From a virus, in IMG/VR virus record IMGVR_UViG_3300050821_010968, positions 62,001 to 126,000 of that record: DNA of 64,000 bases. One strand, 5' to 3'. Positions 21,418 through 29,536 of this stretch are shown here, piece by piece. The notes beneath the pieces were generated by a model. It was not told the DNA's origin, ran no database searches, and was given only the letters and a program-made list of their open reading frames with translations. The position numbers and the translations under genes are program-made. Every line of letters begins with the position of its first letter. Positions within the stretch are counted from its first letter, which is position 1.

Positions 21418-21636
21418 ATGGGCCGGAAGAATTATAATTCGTTGAATGAATTGATCGACGACCTCGATCACGAGTCCCTTTCGGAAGATGACGAGATGGA
21501 TATCTTGGATGATGAGGACTTAGCGCTTCTTCATCCAACGACTGTCCCTATCCCTACACAGCCGAAACCAAAACAAAAACGCAAGCCCAGAACGAAAAAA
21601 CCCACATCAAAACCGAAGAAGCGGAAAGCAAAATAA
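21418..21636 (+). CDS. Acidic-then-basic low-complexity protein, 72 aa
   Basis: Start chosen at ATG 21418, ten bases after the upstream stop. First half very acidic (DDLDHESLSEDDEMDILDDE); last 25 residues almost only lysine, arginine, proline and threonine. Such bipartite tails often mediate charge-based contacts. No family. Its stop overlaps the next start (TAATG). Confidence 0.6.
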   Translation: MGRKNYNSLNELIDDLDHESLSEDDEMDILDDEDLALLHPTTVPIPTQPKPKQKRKPRTKKPTSKPKKRKAK

Positions 21637-21911
21637 TGGCTACCAAGACGAAGCCCAAGAACAATGTGAAATTTATTAAGGAAAAGAAACAGGCTGCTAA
21701 ACCTAAGAAAGAAAAGCTTGATCTTCACATAAAAATCGATCCGGCACTCAGCGCCATCTTGACTCAACTTTCAGATCGTCTTAACAAGATCGAATCTGAA
21801 CTCGCTCTTCTGAAAAAGGATTCGCACGTTCAGGTGACGGAAGATCAACTTCATCACATCTGGCGCAATCTTCCACCCAATCCCGGTTCTGCTCCGCGCC
21901 GCCTGTGTTAA
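21636..21911 (+). CDS. Basic coiled-coil protein, 91 aa
   Basis: ATG shares a base with the upstream stop. A lysine-rich N-terminus (KEKKQAAKPKKEKLDLHIKI) precedes a short coiled coil (ILTQLSDRLNKIESELALLK). No family recognised. Confidence 0.6.
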   Translation: MATKTKPKNNVKFIKEKKQAAKPKKEKLDLHIKIDPALSAILTQLSDRLNKIESELALLKKDSHVQVTEDQLHHIWRNLPPNPGSAPRRLC

Positions 21912-21918
21912 GGACTAC

Positions 21919-22179
21919 ATGTCAGAAGTTGTGAAACCTCACAATGGCACGATCCGTAACTGGTATCGTGCCCATTTCGATAAGGCTGAGACAGAAAATT
22001 ACTACAAGGAAGATGTAGGTCTCGGATATATGATTCGAGGTAAATTTCTCGATCACCCATATTACGCCGGACAGTTCGGACACACATCGTGGGTTATGAG
22101 CTTCGACGAGGAGACTGGCGAGATCGAAACGCGTAATTCTCGGTATACACTTGAATTGACTTCCGAGATGAAAGAATGA
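21919..22179 (+). CDS. Hypothetical protein, 86 aa
   Basis: Starts at ATG 21919. Reads like an alpha-beta protein: GYMIRGKFLDHPYYAGQFGH, then TSWVMSFDEETGEIETRNSR. The FLDHP and TSWV parts resemble small phage proteins of unknown role. The stop overlaps the next start (ATGA). Confidence 0.6.
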   Translation: MSEVVKPHNGTIRNWYRAHFDKAETENYYKEDVGLGYMIRGKFLDHPYYAGQFGHTSWVMSFDEETGEIETRNSRYTLELTSEMKE

Positions 22180-22367
22180 AGTGCCTTGGCGAAATGCGCA
22201 GCGACGTTCGTGTACACGAAATAGCAGTATCAAGTGCATGGCACGGATTAAGCGTGTTCTGGTATAATGCTACGCGCATTGAACTTCCTGAGAGTTATCC
22301 AAAAGATTTCCAATCCAAATTATTCGACTTCTGTAGGGATAACTTTGTCGAGAAAATGAAGGAATGA
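22176..22367 (+). CDS. Hypothetical protein, 63 aa
   Basis: ATG overlaps the upstream stop; the own stop overlaps the next start. Contains SAWHGLSVFWYNATRIELPE and a C-terminal helix KLFDFCRDNFVEKMKE. No family recognised. Confidence 0.55.
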   Translation: MKCLGEMRSDVRVHEIAVSSAWHGLSVFWYNATRIELPESYPKDFQSKLFDFCRDNFVEKMKE

Positions 22368-22609
22368 AATCTCTCACATCATTGAAAGTCGGTGATGCGG
22401 TGGCCCTTGGTTGTGGTGGTCCATTGATGACAGTAATCGACAGCCATGAGAAAATGACCTGTCCTGCTGTCAAGCAAGACCCAGAAACGGGTCAATGGAT
22501 TGAATTACCTCACATAAGCATGCGGCATTTGACTGTTCGTTGGTACAGTAAGCGTGGATACGAAGTGTCCATATACCCAGAAGTCTGCTTAGAATATAGG
22601 AATCTCTAA
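22364..22609 (+). CDS. DUF2158/YodC-like small protein
   Basis: 81 residues beginning MKSLTSLKVGDAVALGCGGP, then LMTV; the pattern VGD-V-L-GGP-MTV is the core of the DUF2158 (YodC) family. The later MRHLTVRWYSKRGYEV fits the second half, where the family usually has C-x-WF. A small beta-barrel fold is expected. Cellular role unknown. Confidence 0.7.
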   Translation: MKSLTSLKVGDAVALGCGGPLMTVIDSHEKMTCPAVKQDPETGQWIELPHISMRHLTVRWYSKRGYEVSIYPEVCLEYRNL

Positions 22610-22708
22610 ATGATCTGGCTGATTTCTGTAATCCTTCTAAGCTTCCTCGCTGGAGCCGCAGCCTCGATCTGGATTATCAAGGATGCCTTGATTTTACCGC
22701 CGTGGTAA
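22610..22708 (+). CDS. Single-span membrane micropeptide, 32 aa
   Basis: ATG 22610 directly follows the upstream TAA. The sequence MIWLISVILLSFLAGAAASI is one membrane segment, followed by WIIKDALILPPW. Tight spacing to the preceding gene is the main support. One of at least four micropeptides with a single span in 22-31 kb. Confidence 0.55.
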   Translation: MIWLISVILLSFLAGAAASIWIIKDALILPPW

Positions 22709-22727
22709 AAGTTTCATGTCCTGAAAC

Positions 22728-22756
22728 TTGACACGTCCGGTCCAGAAGCGTAAGGA
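22728..22756 (+). promoter_or_regulatory. Promoter
   Basis: TTGACA at 22728, 17 bases, then TAAGGA. GAAGCG / CGCTTC around the start could form a small hairpin. Precedes the micropeptide gene at 22796. Confidence 0.6.
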
Positions 22757-22795
22757 TAGCGCTTCCTGATCGCCCAACCTAAAAGGATTCTCGCG

Positions 22796-22909
22796 ATGTT
22801 TGTAGCCGTTCTAGTTGTAGTGGGAGGCCTCGGGGCCGCTCTCTATTTCATTCCCACCTTCCGCGCTTGGGTTTTCTCCAAGCTTGGGATTACCCCTCCG
22901 GCTGCCTAA
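22796..22909 (+). CDS. Single-span membrane micropeptide, 37 aa
   Basis: ATG 22796 lies 40 bases after the promoter. MFVAVLVVVGGLGAALYFIP is a membrane segment with glycine zipper character, then TFRAWVFSKLGITPPAA. Probably an inner-membrane peptide. Function unknown. Confidence 0.55.
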   Translation: MFVAVLVVVGGLGAALYFIPTFRAWVFSKLGITPPAA

Positions 22910-22912
22910 CCA

Positions 22913-23155
22913 GTGGCCTCAAGACCTGCCAAAACAATTGCCTTTCATATGCGGGAACTCGCAGCACGGGGTCATACTCGTGCTGACGAGTTGCTGCGCT
23001 TGGCGGCGAGCTATGAGCAGGCCCTCACCAACCTCATGATCCCTGCCAAGAACTGGCCTAATCCTGAGAGCAGCAAACTTTTTAAGCAAATCCAGAATCA
23101 AGCACTCGTTCTTTATCAAGAGTGTGGCGGAGACAATCAAGATGTGCGCGGTTAG
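22913..23155 (+). CDS. Helical hypothetical protein, 80 aa
   Basis: GTG start at 22913, three bases after the upstream stop; an ATG at 22949 is the alternative. All-helical: MRELAARGHTRADELLRLAA, then ASYEQALTNLMIP, and a glutamine-rich final helix. No family recognised. Confidence 0.55.
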   Translation: MASRPAKTIAFHMRELAARGHTRADELLRLAASYEQALTNLMIPAKNWPNPESSKLFKQIQNQALVLYQECGGDNQDVRG

Positions 23156-23450
23156 TGCAATTACAGATTATGGCATGCGTATGCCGAATGAGTGGTGGGA
23201 CTATCAGAAGGCGCTTGAATACAAGCGGCTAATACGACAAGCGGAAGAGTTCGACCGCAAGACTAATCAACCTGATTGTGTCGATCCCGCAAAAGACGAA
23301 TTCATGAAGAAAATTCTGGAAAGGCTCGAAGCCATCGAAAAGAAGCTGGATCAACCAGTAGGCTTTTATCCGGCTGTACCTTTTCCTGAAGTACGCACTG
23401 GTGATATCGTCGAAATTTCTCCAACCTTTATCGGTCCACGTATCTATTAA
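23142..23450 (+). CDS. Hypothetical protein, 102 aa
   Basis: Start chosen at ATG 23142 with GGCGGAGACAATCAAG in front; GTG 23124 is possible. Contains NEWWDYQKALEYKRLIRQAE and a coiled segment FMKKILERLEAIEKKLDQP, ending in a GDIVEISPTFIGP beta segment. Function unknown. Confidence 0.55.
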   Translation: MCAVSAITDYGMRMPNEWWDYQKALEYKRLIRQAEEFDRKTNQPDCVDPAKDEFMKKILERLEAIEKKLDQPVGFYPAVPFPEVRTGDIVEISPTFIGPRIY

Positions 23451-23759
23451 ATGCTCAAGTCCCTTCCGCCACATTGCTATAAAGAAGACGGTACGCGTCG
23501 TATTTGGCGCACGTGCTTGCGCTTCCTCAATGTGGTCGAGCCCGGCCCTGAGATCGTCCTGTCACCCACGCGCATCGGCATGTGGGTGATTATCTTTGTC
23601 GTTCCTTTCATCGCCATCTCCTCCCCCAATAATATTGCAGCCGTGCTCACCGCACTCGGCACCGCGATGCCTTTCGTCTTCAATTACATCCACCAGCGCT
23701 ATTGTGATTCTAAAGCTGGATCGAATCCCAACTCGATTGTCTCGCCTGCTCAAAGCTAA
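23451..23759 (+). CDS. Membrane protein with two spans, 102 aa
   Basis: ATG directly abuts the upstream stop. Two hydrophobic segments, GMWVIIFVVPFIAI and AAVLTALGTAMPFVFNYI, at about residues 43-80, with a cysteine- and arginine-containing N-terminal part inside. The size and two-span layout would suit a holin, but nothing specific supports that. Confidence 0.6.
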   Translation: MLKSLPPHCYKEDGTRRIWRTCLRFLNVVEPGPEIVLSPTRIGMWVIIFVVPFIAISSPNNIAAVLTALGTAMPFVFNYIHQRYCDSKAGSNPNSIVSPAQS

Positions 23760-23795
23760 GCTCTTGATCCCGTAGAGGATTATGAGTCCAGCATC

Positions 23796-23824
23796 TTGAC
23801 AGGTAGAGTCCAATATGCTTTCTG
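23796..23824 (+). promoter_or_regulatory. Promoter
   Basis: CATCTTGACA with a 17-base spacer before TTTCTG. Upstream of the HD-domain gene at 23852. Confidence 0.5.
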
Positions 23825-23851
23825 ACCTCCTGAGTTGAACAAACGGATTCG

Positions 23852-24673
23852 ATGTCTCCCGAGAAATTAGGGTACCAATACGATGTAGGGCTGCACGAAG
23901 CAGCCAAGCGCGCCGCCGAACGGCATCGCTTATGCGTCTCGACACCGTATAAGGCTCCTCCAGAATTTGACCTTGAGGTATTGGCGCGAGCCTATCTCGA
24001 TCTTCTGGAGAAGCGCGGGCTGCCTCCATTCCTGATTTGCGAACCCTCAATCCAGCTTACATCGGGTGGCTATTTTAATTTTCTTGAACCTTATCGGTAT
24101 CCGATAAAGCCGGAAGATATTGCAGGCGCGCTGAGTAAGATTGCCCGTTTCAACGGGCATAACAAAAGCGGCTTCTTGGCATATACGGTCGCACAGCATT
24201 CAGTGCATGCATGTGAGAACGCTCCCGAGGAATACAAATTTGAAGCCTTGATGCATGATTCCCAAGAGTCCCTAGTTGGTGACACGACGACACCACTTAA
24301 ACAGTTGTGCCCAGACTTCCAGAAATATGAAGATGCCGCAGCGGGCGCAATTGCTTATCAATTTCATCTCCCGACAAAGATGTCTCCTATAGTCAAGCAA
24401 ATCGATATTCGCATGGCTGCGACTGAGAAACGCGACTTGATGGTTGCAGACCAACCGGGTGACGAGTGGGAGTTTCTCCGGCAGATCAAACCATATCCGG
24501 ACAAAATCGAAATTTGGAATCCATGCATCGCAAGAATGCGGTGGCTGGATACATTCAATGAACTTTGGCCGATCCACGAAAAGAATTGGAAGGTTAAACA
24601 GGCACTCAATGCCAACACCGGTATCAATAACACCAACGCCAACGCCAAAGAAAGGCAATCAGAATGGGTCTAG
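23852..24673 (+). CDS. HD-domain phosphohydrolase (YfbR-like)
   Basis: 273 residues. The HD signature is clear: IARFNGHNKSGFLAYTVAQH at about 95-115, VAQHSVHAC giving the first histidines, then ALMHDSQESLVGDTTTPLK with the HD pair and the following acidic residue. This pattern is that of YfbR-type 5-prime-nucleotidases and related phage enzymes that hydrolyse deoxynucleoside monophosphates. A role in nucleotide pools during infection is inferred. The last 20 residues are asparagine- and alanine-rich. The stop overlaps the next gene. Confidence 0.8.
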   Translation: MSPEKLGYQYDVGLHEAAKRAAERHRLCVSTPYKAPPEFDLEVLARAYLDLLEKRGLPPFLICEPSIQLTSGGYFNFLEPYRYPIKPEDIAGALSKIARFNGHNKSGFLAYTVAQHSVHACENAPEEYKFEALMHDSQESLVGDTTTPLKQLCPDFQKYEDAAAGAIAYQFHLPTKMSPIVKQIDIRMAATEKRDLMVADQPGDEWEFLRQIKPYPDKIEIWNPCIARMRWLDTFNELWPIHEKNWKVKQALNANTGINNTNANAKERQSEWV

Positions 24674-24876
24674 TACAGAAAATGGATGAGGTCTTCGAAG
24701 AGTTTTCAGAAGCCGAAACGAATGCTCTCACCGCACGCGGCTGGGAATACCACCAGATCGACGAAGACGATTGGATGTGGCTCAAATACGTCGATGACAA
24801 TTGCGTCGCCGAGGAAGACGATGCCGTTTGGGTAGCGGACTTGGCGGCGATCCAGAAGATGCTCGCGAAGTCGTGA
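24664..24876 (+). CDS. Acidic hypothetical protein, 70 aa
   Basis: Overlaps the upstream gene by ten bases. Very acidic and tryptophan-rich (QIDEDDWMWLKYVDDN, EEDDAVWVADL). Acidic small proteins like this in phages are sometimes DNA mimics, but no family match is seen. The stop is shared with the next start in GTGA. Confidence 0.55.
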   Translation: MGLVQKMDEVFEEFSEAETNALTARGWEYHQIDEDDWMWLKYVDDNCVAEEDDAVWVADLAAIQKMLAKS

Positions 24877-25091
24877 AGACGCTGAAGTACTGGAAGCGTA
24901 TCCGACTTAACGCTCCCTTCCATGCGGATTACTACATCGTGCCTATTCGCGAAGTCAATGAAGACGATACGATGTTCGACTACATTCTGGACGCAGTCAA
25001 AAAATCTGATTGCAGCTTCGTTATTTATGAACGAACGACGAAGGTAAGCGAGTCGCGTGGAAATTTGGCTGAGATCGATGAAAACAAATAA
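24873..25091 (+). CDS. Hypothetical protein, 72 aa
   Basis: GTG at 24873 in GTGA. Contains LKYWKRIRLNAPFHADYYIV and DAVKKSDCSFVIYERTTKV. Probably alpha-beta. No family recognised. Confidence 0.5.
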   Translation: MKTLKYWKRIRLNAPFHADYYIVPIREVNEDDTMFDYILDAVKKSDCSFVIYERTTKVSESRGNLAEIDENK

Positions 25092-26040
25092 GCGGTTTCA
25101 GTTTAATGCTCCACCTCGGCCTGACTTGGAAGCTCTTCTCGAAGAATCGGCTCGCCGTGTTGTAGCGATGACGCCGGAAGAACGCGAAGAGATGATCCGA
25201 CAGCAGATTCGAAATGTTGCGCCTTATCCTGATAAATCTACTTACCAAAGAGATGCAGTTCCAATGTCACCCCCAAAAGATGATTTGAAAGAGCGCCTCG
25301 ATGCGTGGACTGATAAACTCAGACAGGCAAAGGCCGAGTTCTCTAAGCATGAAAGAGAACGCGCCGAACGCAAGAACGAAGAATTTCGTCAACTGAAAGA
25401 ATTCTTTGATACTGTTAAAGTAAGAGCAGTGCAGCCACCTAAATTTAGATGGAAAAATTTTGCGGATGCTTTTCCGGCAGCCAACTCTCCTTTTCATGAC
25501 GAGGAGATCAAGCAACAGCTTGAACATGATGATGATGAAGACCGTGAATTCTGGGATGACATGGTGAGATCGTTCAACAAGTTCGATCCTTGTGCGTTGC
25601 CCGGTTGCGAGTCACACAGTCCAGATGCCGGTACGAAACCCAGCACATGTGGAACACCACCGAAAGGTTTCATCGACAATGAGTGGTTCAGGAATTTCCC
25701 GAAGGATCGTGCAGGCATCGTTCATCCGAGAGAGCGCATCGTCCCTCGCTACGACGAGCCTGTTGCACCGCTTTCTGAAAAGAATAAGGTCTCATTGGAC
25801 GGGGAGCGCGAGATAAAGATCATTGTGAAGGTAGTTGATCGTCATTACCCTTTTACCTTCACCGTAAATTCGTCGCCTGTCGCACGTGAGCAAGCTGACG
25901 CCATTGTAACAAACGGCTTTTGCCACTGCGCAGGCGACGATCTTGTTTTTTATCCAACCCACCGGATTGAATGGGTTCAAATAGTGGGAATGGATAAAAA
26001 CAATTCGTGGTACCCGAAGAATGGAGCGATCATCCCATGA
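25078..26040 (+). CDS. Hypothetical protein, 320 aa
   Basis: Start chosen at ATG 25078, overlapping the upstream gene by 14 bases; GTG 25057 is possible. Helical, charged N-terminal 150 residues with ERLDAWTDKLRQAKAEFSKH, an acidic middle (EHDDDEDREFWDDM), and a C-terminal beta domain around HYPFTFTVNSSPVAREQADA. That last part could be a ubiquitin-like or phage-specific fold. Not assigned. The stop overlaps the next start. Confidence 0.65.
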   Translation: MKTNKRFQFNAPPRPDLEALLEESARRVVAMTPEEREEMIRQQIRNVAPYPDKSTYQRDAVPMSPPKDDLKERLDAWTDKLRQAKAEFSKHERERAERKNEEFRQLKEFFDTVKVRAVQPPKFRWKNFADAFPAANSPFHDEEIKQQLEHDDDEDREFWDDMVRSFNKFDPCALPGCESHSPDAGTKPSTCGTPPKGFIDNEWFRNFPKDRAGIVHPRERIVPRYDEPVAPLSEKNKVSLDGEREIKIIVKVVDRHYPFTFTVNSSPVAREQADAIVTNGFCHCAGDDLVFYPTHRIEWVQIVGMDKNNSWYPKNGAIIP

Positions 26041-26243
26041 GCGATTACATCCAAGGTACTCTTTCTGACGGAAGAGAAACGACAATCAGATGTGATGCTG
26101 TTGATCAGCTTGCTGCCACTGCCACTACTGACGAATATTGTTTAGTTTTTCTTCGAGGTACAGTGATTGCAAAAGTATCGGGCTCGTATGATGAGCTTCA
26201 CGCTCTTATCTTTGAAGGTCGTTCCAGAAGAGTTCCTCGTTAA
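26037..26243 (+). CDS. Hypothetical protein, 68 aa
   Basis: ATG overlaps the stop of the 320-residue gene. Beta-rich, with QGTLSDGRETTIRCDAVD, then a CLVFLRGTVIAKVSGSYDEL segment like the small repeat fold seen again at 26927. No family recognised. Confidence 0.55.
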   Translation: MSDYIQGTLSDGRETTIRCDAVDQLAATATTDEYCLVFLRGTVIAKVSGSYDELHALIFEGRSRRVPR

Positions 26244-26560
26244 TGCATCTCGGCGAGAACATTGTTACAGAGCGCCCCGATCTGCCGATTTTGATCGTCG
26301 TCTCAAGGCATGATACCGCAGAAAGGCTTCAGCGTTCTCATAACCCAAAGGAGACAGTCTTCAAATCTATAAGGTCCCCGTTAATGGGCCTCCGCTTTCG
26401 TGCAATTTATCTTGCGATAGGTGAGTATGAAAATGAAATTCGTTTTGCTCCATCAAAAGATAGCGAAAGTCTATTGGTGAATTCGTTGCACGAGTACCTC
26501 TCACAGCTTAGATGCAAACTCGCAGCAGGCTGTACGGAAAATTTTTTCTTACTCTCTTGA
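26243..26560 (+). CDS. Hypothetical protein, 105 aa
   Basis: ATG overlaps the upstream stop by one base (TAATG). Mixed sequence with LPILIVVSRHDTAERLQRSH and MGLRFRAIYLAIGEYENEIR. No motif recognised. A ribosome site GAAAGGACTACA precedes the next gene. Confidence 0.5.
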   Translation: MHLGENIVTERPDLPILIVVSRHDTAERLQRSHNPKETVFKSIRSPLMGLRFRAIYLAIGEYENEIRFAPSKDSESLLVNSLHEYLSQLRCKLAAGCTENFFLLS

Positions 26561-26570
26561 AAGGACTACA

Positions 26571-26927
26571 ATGTTATCTCCAGACCGTAAACATATGATC
26601 GCTCGCGTTTACCATGAGGCACAGCGTGCCTACATGTTCGAGCAAGGCGACGACAGCCAACTGGCATGGGACGATGCACCGTCTGATCAGCGTGAAGCTG
26701 CTCTCGCTGCCGTTGATTTCCGTTTGAAGTTTCCAACACTTGGTGATGCTGCCCAACATAATGTGTGGATCGAAGAGCGCAAGAAGGATGGATGGCAATA
26801 TGGTCATACATTCAGTGAGATCGAAAAGCTCGACCCTCGGATGGCTCCGTATCACTTCCTCCCCATCAATGAACGCATGAAGAATCGTTTGTGCTCGGTT
26901 ACGGTCGCCGCCTTGAGTCAGGTTTGA
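26571..26927 (+). CDS. RyR-domain protein
   Basis: 118 residues. The segment HNVWIEERKKDGWQYGHTFS and the following MAPYHFLPINERMKNR match the RyR domain (named after ryanodine receptors and widespread in phages): H-x2-W, GW-YG, and PY-LP-E spaced as expected. The domain may bind small molecules or nucleotides; its phage role is unknown. A short helical N-terminal extension precedes it. The stop overlaps the next start (TGATG). Confidence 0.8.
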   Translation: MLSPDRKHMIARVYHEAQRAYMFEQGDDSQLAWDDAPSDQREAALAAVDFRLKFPTLGDAAQHNVWIEERKKDGWQYGHTFSEIEKLDPRMAPYHFLPINERMKNRLCSVTVAALSQV

Positions 26928-27127
26928 TGTTTGTTGAATTCAAGGTTTCGACTACCGGACGGAAAGTTCTGTTCAACATAGCACATATCTTACGTGTCTT
27001 AGAAGGCCAACCAAACGTTACTTGTGTTGTTTCTGTTGAATGGCCCAATGGGCATTTGGTTGAAGGCAACTATGACGAGACTGTCACGAAGATCATGAAC
27101 GTCGCAGCCAAATTCAAAGTGAAGTGA
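26927..27127 (+). CDS. Hypothetical protein, 66 aa
   Basis: ATG 26927 overlaps the RyR gene stop. Small beta fold: FVEFKVSTTGRKVLFNIAHI, then VVSVEWPNGHLVEGNYDET. Similar in layout to the protein at 26037 (functional-residue pattern NGH-VEG-YDE versus RGT-AKVSGSYDE), suggesting paralogues. Confidence 0.55.
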   Translation: MFVEFKVSTTGRKVLFNIAHILRVLEGQPNVTCVVSVEWPNGHLVEGNYDETVTKIMNVAAKFKVK

Positions 27128-27345
27128 TGAATATCTTCTCATACATCCCTACCGGGACTGCGCCTCCTTCCTTGGCAGTAAATGTCGAGGATGACGGCGT
27201 CATCAGTTTCTCGATTAGGGGTGTAGAGAAGATAGACAGCCAACTAGCACCGTCAGGAACAATACGCGTTCCTATGGAGCAATTGCTGGAAATGATTACT
27301 GCCATCGCACGGTATCTTCAACTACTCGCACATAGCGGACCTTGA
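27127..27345 (+). CDS. Hypothetical protein, 72 aa
   Basis: ATG 27127 overlaps the upstream TGA (a GTG at 27124 is the alternative). Beta-rich N-terminal half (DDGVISFSIRGVEKIDSQLA) and a C-terminal helix (QLLEMITAIARYLQLLAH). No family recognised. Confidence 0.5.
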   Translation: MNIFSYIPTGTAPPSLAVNVEDDGVISFSIRGVEKIDSQLAPSGTIRVPMEQLLEMITAIARYLQLLAHSGP

Positions 27346-27346
27346 T

Positions 27347-27715
27347 ATGCAACTCTGCGACAAACATTATGCCGACATCAAAGATGCCATGACGCTCCGT
27401 GGCTTGTGGAAGCTTCGTCCTCAGACCGATGAAGAACTGAAACAAAAAATGAAAGACGCAAATCTCAACGGTGAGAATGCGACAAACTTCGATCCGCTGC
27501 GTGGCGTCACAATCGGCATCTATTCAAATGCTCTTCAGCAGGGTGGCGAATATCTTCTGCACATGAAGGATGACGGATCGCATCATTGCCCTCTCTGTGA
27601 GGTCCTGATCCACAAGGGTCAAGATCATGTCGATGACTGGGTGAATGCAGCATCGGACGAAGCCATGCGCCGGTCTATCGAGTACGGACTGATGCCCAGC
27701 GAGACTGCACAATAA
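27347..27715 (+). CDS. Zinc-finger hypothetical protein, 122 aa
   Basis: ATG 27347. C-x2-H near the start (LCDKHYADIK) and HHCPLCEVLIHKGQDH near residue 80 could together bind zinc, in the style of phage C-x2-H...C-x2-C proteins with a DKHY beginning. The centre has KLRPQTDEELKQKMKDANLN. Function unknown. Confidence 0.6.
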   Translation: MQLCDKHYADIKDAMTLRGLWKLRPQTDEELKQKMKDANLNGENATNFDPLRGVTIGIYSNALQQGGEYLLHMKDDGSHHCPLCEVLIHKGQDHVDDWVNAASDEAMRRSIEYGLMPSETAQ

Positions 27716-27746
27716 CTTTCTCAAACCAAAACCAGAAGGGAATAAT

Positions 27747-28022
27747 ATGAGCTACTCATTCTCGATCACAGCCAGCAGTAAAGACGACGCTATCGGAAAG
27801 GTCGATGCGGAATTCGATAAGGTCGTAGACAGTCAACCGACGCATCGTGCAGACCGAGATATCGCACAGGATGCATTGGAACACATCCTACAAGTTTTGA
27901 TCAATCCAAGTGACAATGAGAACGTTTATGTCAGTTGCTCCGGCTCCATATCTTGGCGTGAAGAGAATGCCTTTACCGGAGTTAGTGTCAACGTCAGCGC
28001 TTCTGTTCGAGCTAAGACCTAA
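27747..28022 (+). CDS. Hypothetical protein, 91 aa
   Basis: ATG 27747 preceded by AGAAGGGAATAAT. Begins YSFSITASSKDDAIGKVDAE and ends with repeated beta strands (SVNVSASVRAKT). The N-terminal pattern of alternating hydrophobic residues followed by a K-KV helix recurs in phage proteins annotated only as hypothetical. Confidence 0.55.
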   Translation: MSYSFSITASSKDDAIGKVDAEFDKVVDSQPTHRADRDIAQDALEHILQVLINPSDNENVYVSCSGSISWREENAFTGVSVNVSASVRAKT

Positions 28023-28024
28023 GT

Positions 28025-28360
28025 ATGCAGCGTGAGTTCGTCATCGTTGGTTTCCTGCTTGGATTAATGCTCCTGACCTACGGTGGCATTCAGTACGAGC
28101 ACGAGACGATGGTTGAAGGTACTGCATGGTACGTGAAGATCGGAAAAATCTTTGCAGCCTTCGATACCTGTGGCGTCCGCGAAGATCGCATCGCTTTTGT
28201 GACGCTTCCACCAGTCCCGAATATCCCAGACCCAAAATGGTCGGACGGGATTGAGCGACTTCCGCTTAGTGATTGTCCGTACATCATCGATAAGGAAATG
28301 TTTGATGATGGCGTTGAGCGCGAAATTCCAGACACTGAAACTTATACGGATTCAATTTGA
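28025..28360 (+). CDS. N-terminally anchored protein, 111 aa
   Basis: ATG 28025. Residues 5-21 (FVIVGFLLGLMLLTYGG) form a membrane anchor or uncleaved signal; the rest is soluble and acidic with two cysteines (DTCGVRED, LSDCPY). Probably periplasmic. The stop overlaps the next start (TGATG). Confidence 0.6.
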   Translation: MQREFVIVGFLLGLMLLTYGGIQYEHETMVEGTAWYVKIGKIFAAFDTCGVREDRIAFVTLPPVPNIPDPKWSDGIERLPLSDCPYIIDKEMFDDGVEREIPDTETYTDSI

Positions 28361-28590
28361 TGGCGGATAACGGATACAAAAACTGGGATATTGATCCTCA
28401 TGATTTCCTTGCCGATCTAAAGAAGAAAGCGGATGAGGCTGAAGCGCAGGCTGCCAAGGAACGCGAAGAGAAATATTTTCGCTTCACCATACTTGCGTCC
28501 CAGCTTAATCGCATGTCAATGCGGCGGATCGATGTCCTTAAGATGTTCTTGAAAGGCACGAGCGCCCTTGTCAGCGTTCAGATATACTGA
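28360..28590 (+). CDS. Helical hypothetical protein, 76 aa
   Basis: ATG 28360 overlaps the upstream stop. A charged helix (DLKKKADEAEAQAAKEREEK) dominates, then RMSMRRIDVLKMFLKG. No family recognised. Confidence 0.5.
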   Translation: MADNGYKNWDIDPHDFLADLKKKADEAEAQAAKEREEKYFRFTILASQLNRMSMRRIDVLKMFLKGTSALVSVQIY

Positions 28591-28597
28591 GGAACTT

Positions 28598-28885
28598 ATG
28601 TTAGGCTCTAAAATAATCATCGCAACTCCGGGTGCTGAAGCTTTTCGTGAGTCACGCGGAAGCGTGGAAAGGCCAGAACGATATTTTGTTGGACACGATA
28701 ACAGTGGGCATTCCTACATCGTTCCATGGAAGGCCTATAAAGCATGGGGCGATTGGGTAGAATTCTCTTCGTCGAACGAAGAGACATGGACTGATGCCGA
28801 AACTGACTATGCTTGGAACACACCGGACTATGCCGAGCGCATCGACGGCGGCACGCTGACCTTTACTGATCCGAGGATCGAATGA
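28598..28885 (+). CDS. Hypothetical protein, 95 aa
   Basis: Start chosen at ATG 28598 with TGAGGAACTT upstream. Contains RYFVGHDNSGHSYIVPWKAY, a pattern close to small phage proteins with SH3-like folds. The C-terminal third is acidic. The stop overlaps the next start. Confidence 0.55.
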   Translation: MLGSKIIIATPGAEAFRESRGSVERPERYFVGHDNSGHSYIVPWKAYKAWGDWVEFSSSNEETWTDAETDYAWNTPDYAERIDGGTLTFTDPRIE

Positions 28886-29088
28886 CATCGCGAGATTTTT
28901 GTTTCTGGCTGCAAGGCTTTTTTGAATTGACGACACCTACTGTTCAATTGACAGCGCCGCAGATAGCGTTAGTGCGAGCCCATTTGAATCTCGTTTTCGC
29001 CCACGAGATCGATCCGTCAATGGGAGGCCCAAGACCACAGGCAAAATTGAATTCCATTCACGGCGACGATTTGGTAGCACGGTGCTAA
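28882..29088 (+). CDS. Conserved small phage protein, 68 aa
   Basis: ATG overlaps the upstream stop. Begins SRDFCFWLQGFFEL and continues LTAPQIALVRAHLNLVFAHE. The F-WLQG-fEL followed by a QI--I--HL helix is a recurring arrangement in small phage proteins. No function known. Confidence 0.65.
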   Translation: MTSRDFCFWLQGFFELTTPTVQLTAPQIALVRAHLNLVFAHEIDPSMGGPRPQAKLNSIHGDDLVARC

Positions 29089-29089
29089 T

Positions 29090-29536
29090 ATGATCAATCC
29101 AAGCGAGCATAACCCCGATACACTGGAAGAAGCAGTCGAACTGATCTTCAACAGCATGACTTTGACGGATGCTACGTATATCTATCAAACCGGCGCGGAG
29201 AGTATGCATCACGGTTACGGAACCGCCATGCGTAATGCATGGCTTTGGAATGAAGCGCATCCGCTTCACATTCACATGAAGAAACGCTTTGGTCTTGGGC
29301 ATGCAGATGACATGAGCGGGATTATCCTGCGCGGCGTCGATTGCAAGATGCGGCAGAAGAAGCATGATGTTGAAGCACAAGTACGCGAATACAAGGAACA
29401 TTGGGGACGCGAGAACATCGATCCATTGACACTCGACTATGTCGATGCGAAAGATCAGACGGTACCGATCAATCCACAGGAATTTAAAATCTTCAAGAAT
29501 GGTATTCTTCGTACTCTTCTCTTTTGGCGCAAATGA
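29090..29536 (+). CDS. DUF6794-like phage protein, 148 aa
   Basis: PDTLEEAVELIFNSM at the start, HHGYGTAMRNAWLWNEAHPL at about residues 42-60 and LGHADDMSGIILRGVDCKMR near 80-98. The combination GxG-xRN-WxLW followed by H-DDMS-II is typical of a broad phage family close to DUF6794. Function unknown. The stop overlaps the peptidase start (ATGA). Confidence 0.65.
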   Translation: MINPSEHNPDTLEEAVELIFNSMTLTDATYIYQTGAESMHHGYGTAMRNAWLWNEAHPLHIHMKKRFGLGHADDMSGIILRGVDCKMRQKKHDVEAQVREYKEHWGRENIDPLTLDYVDAKDQTVPINPQEFKIFKNGILRTLLFWRK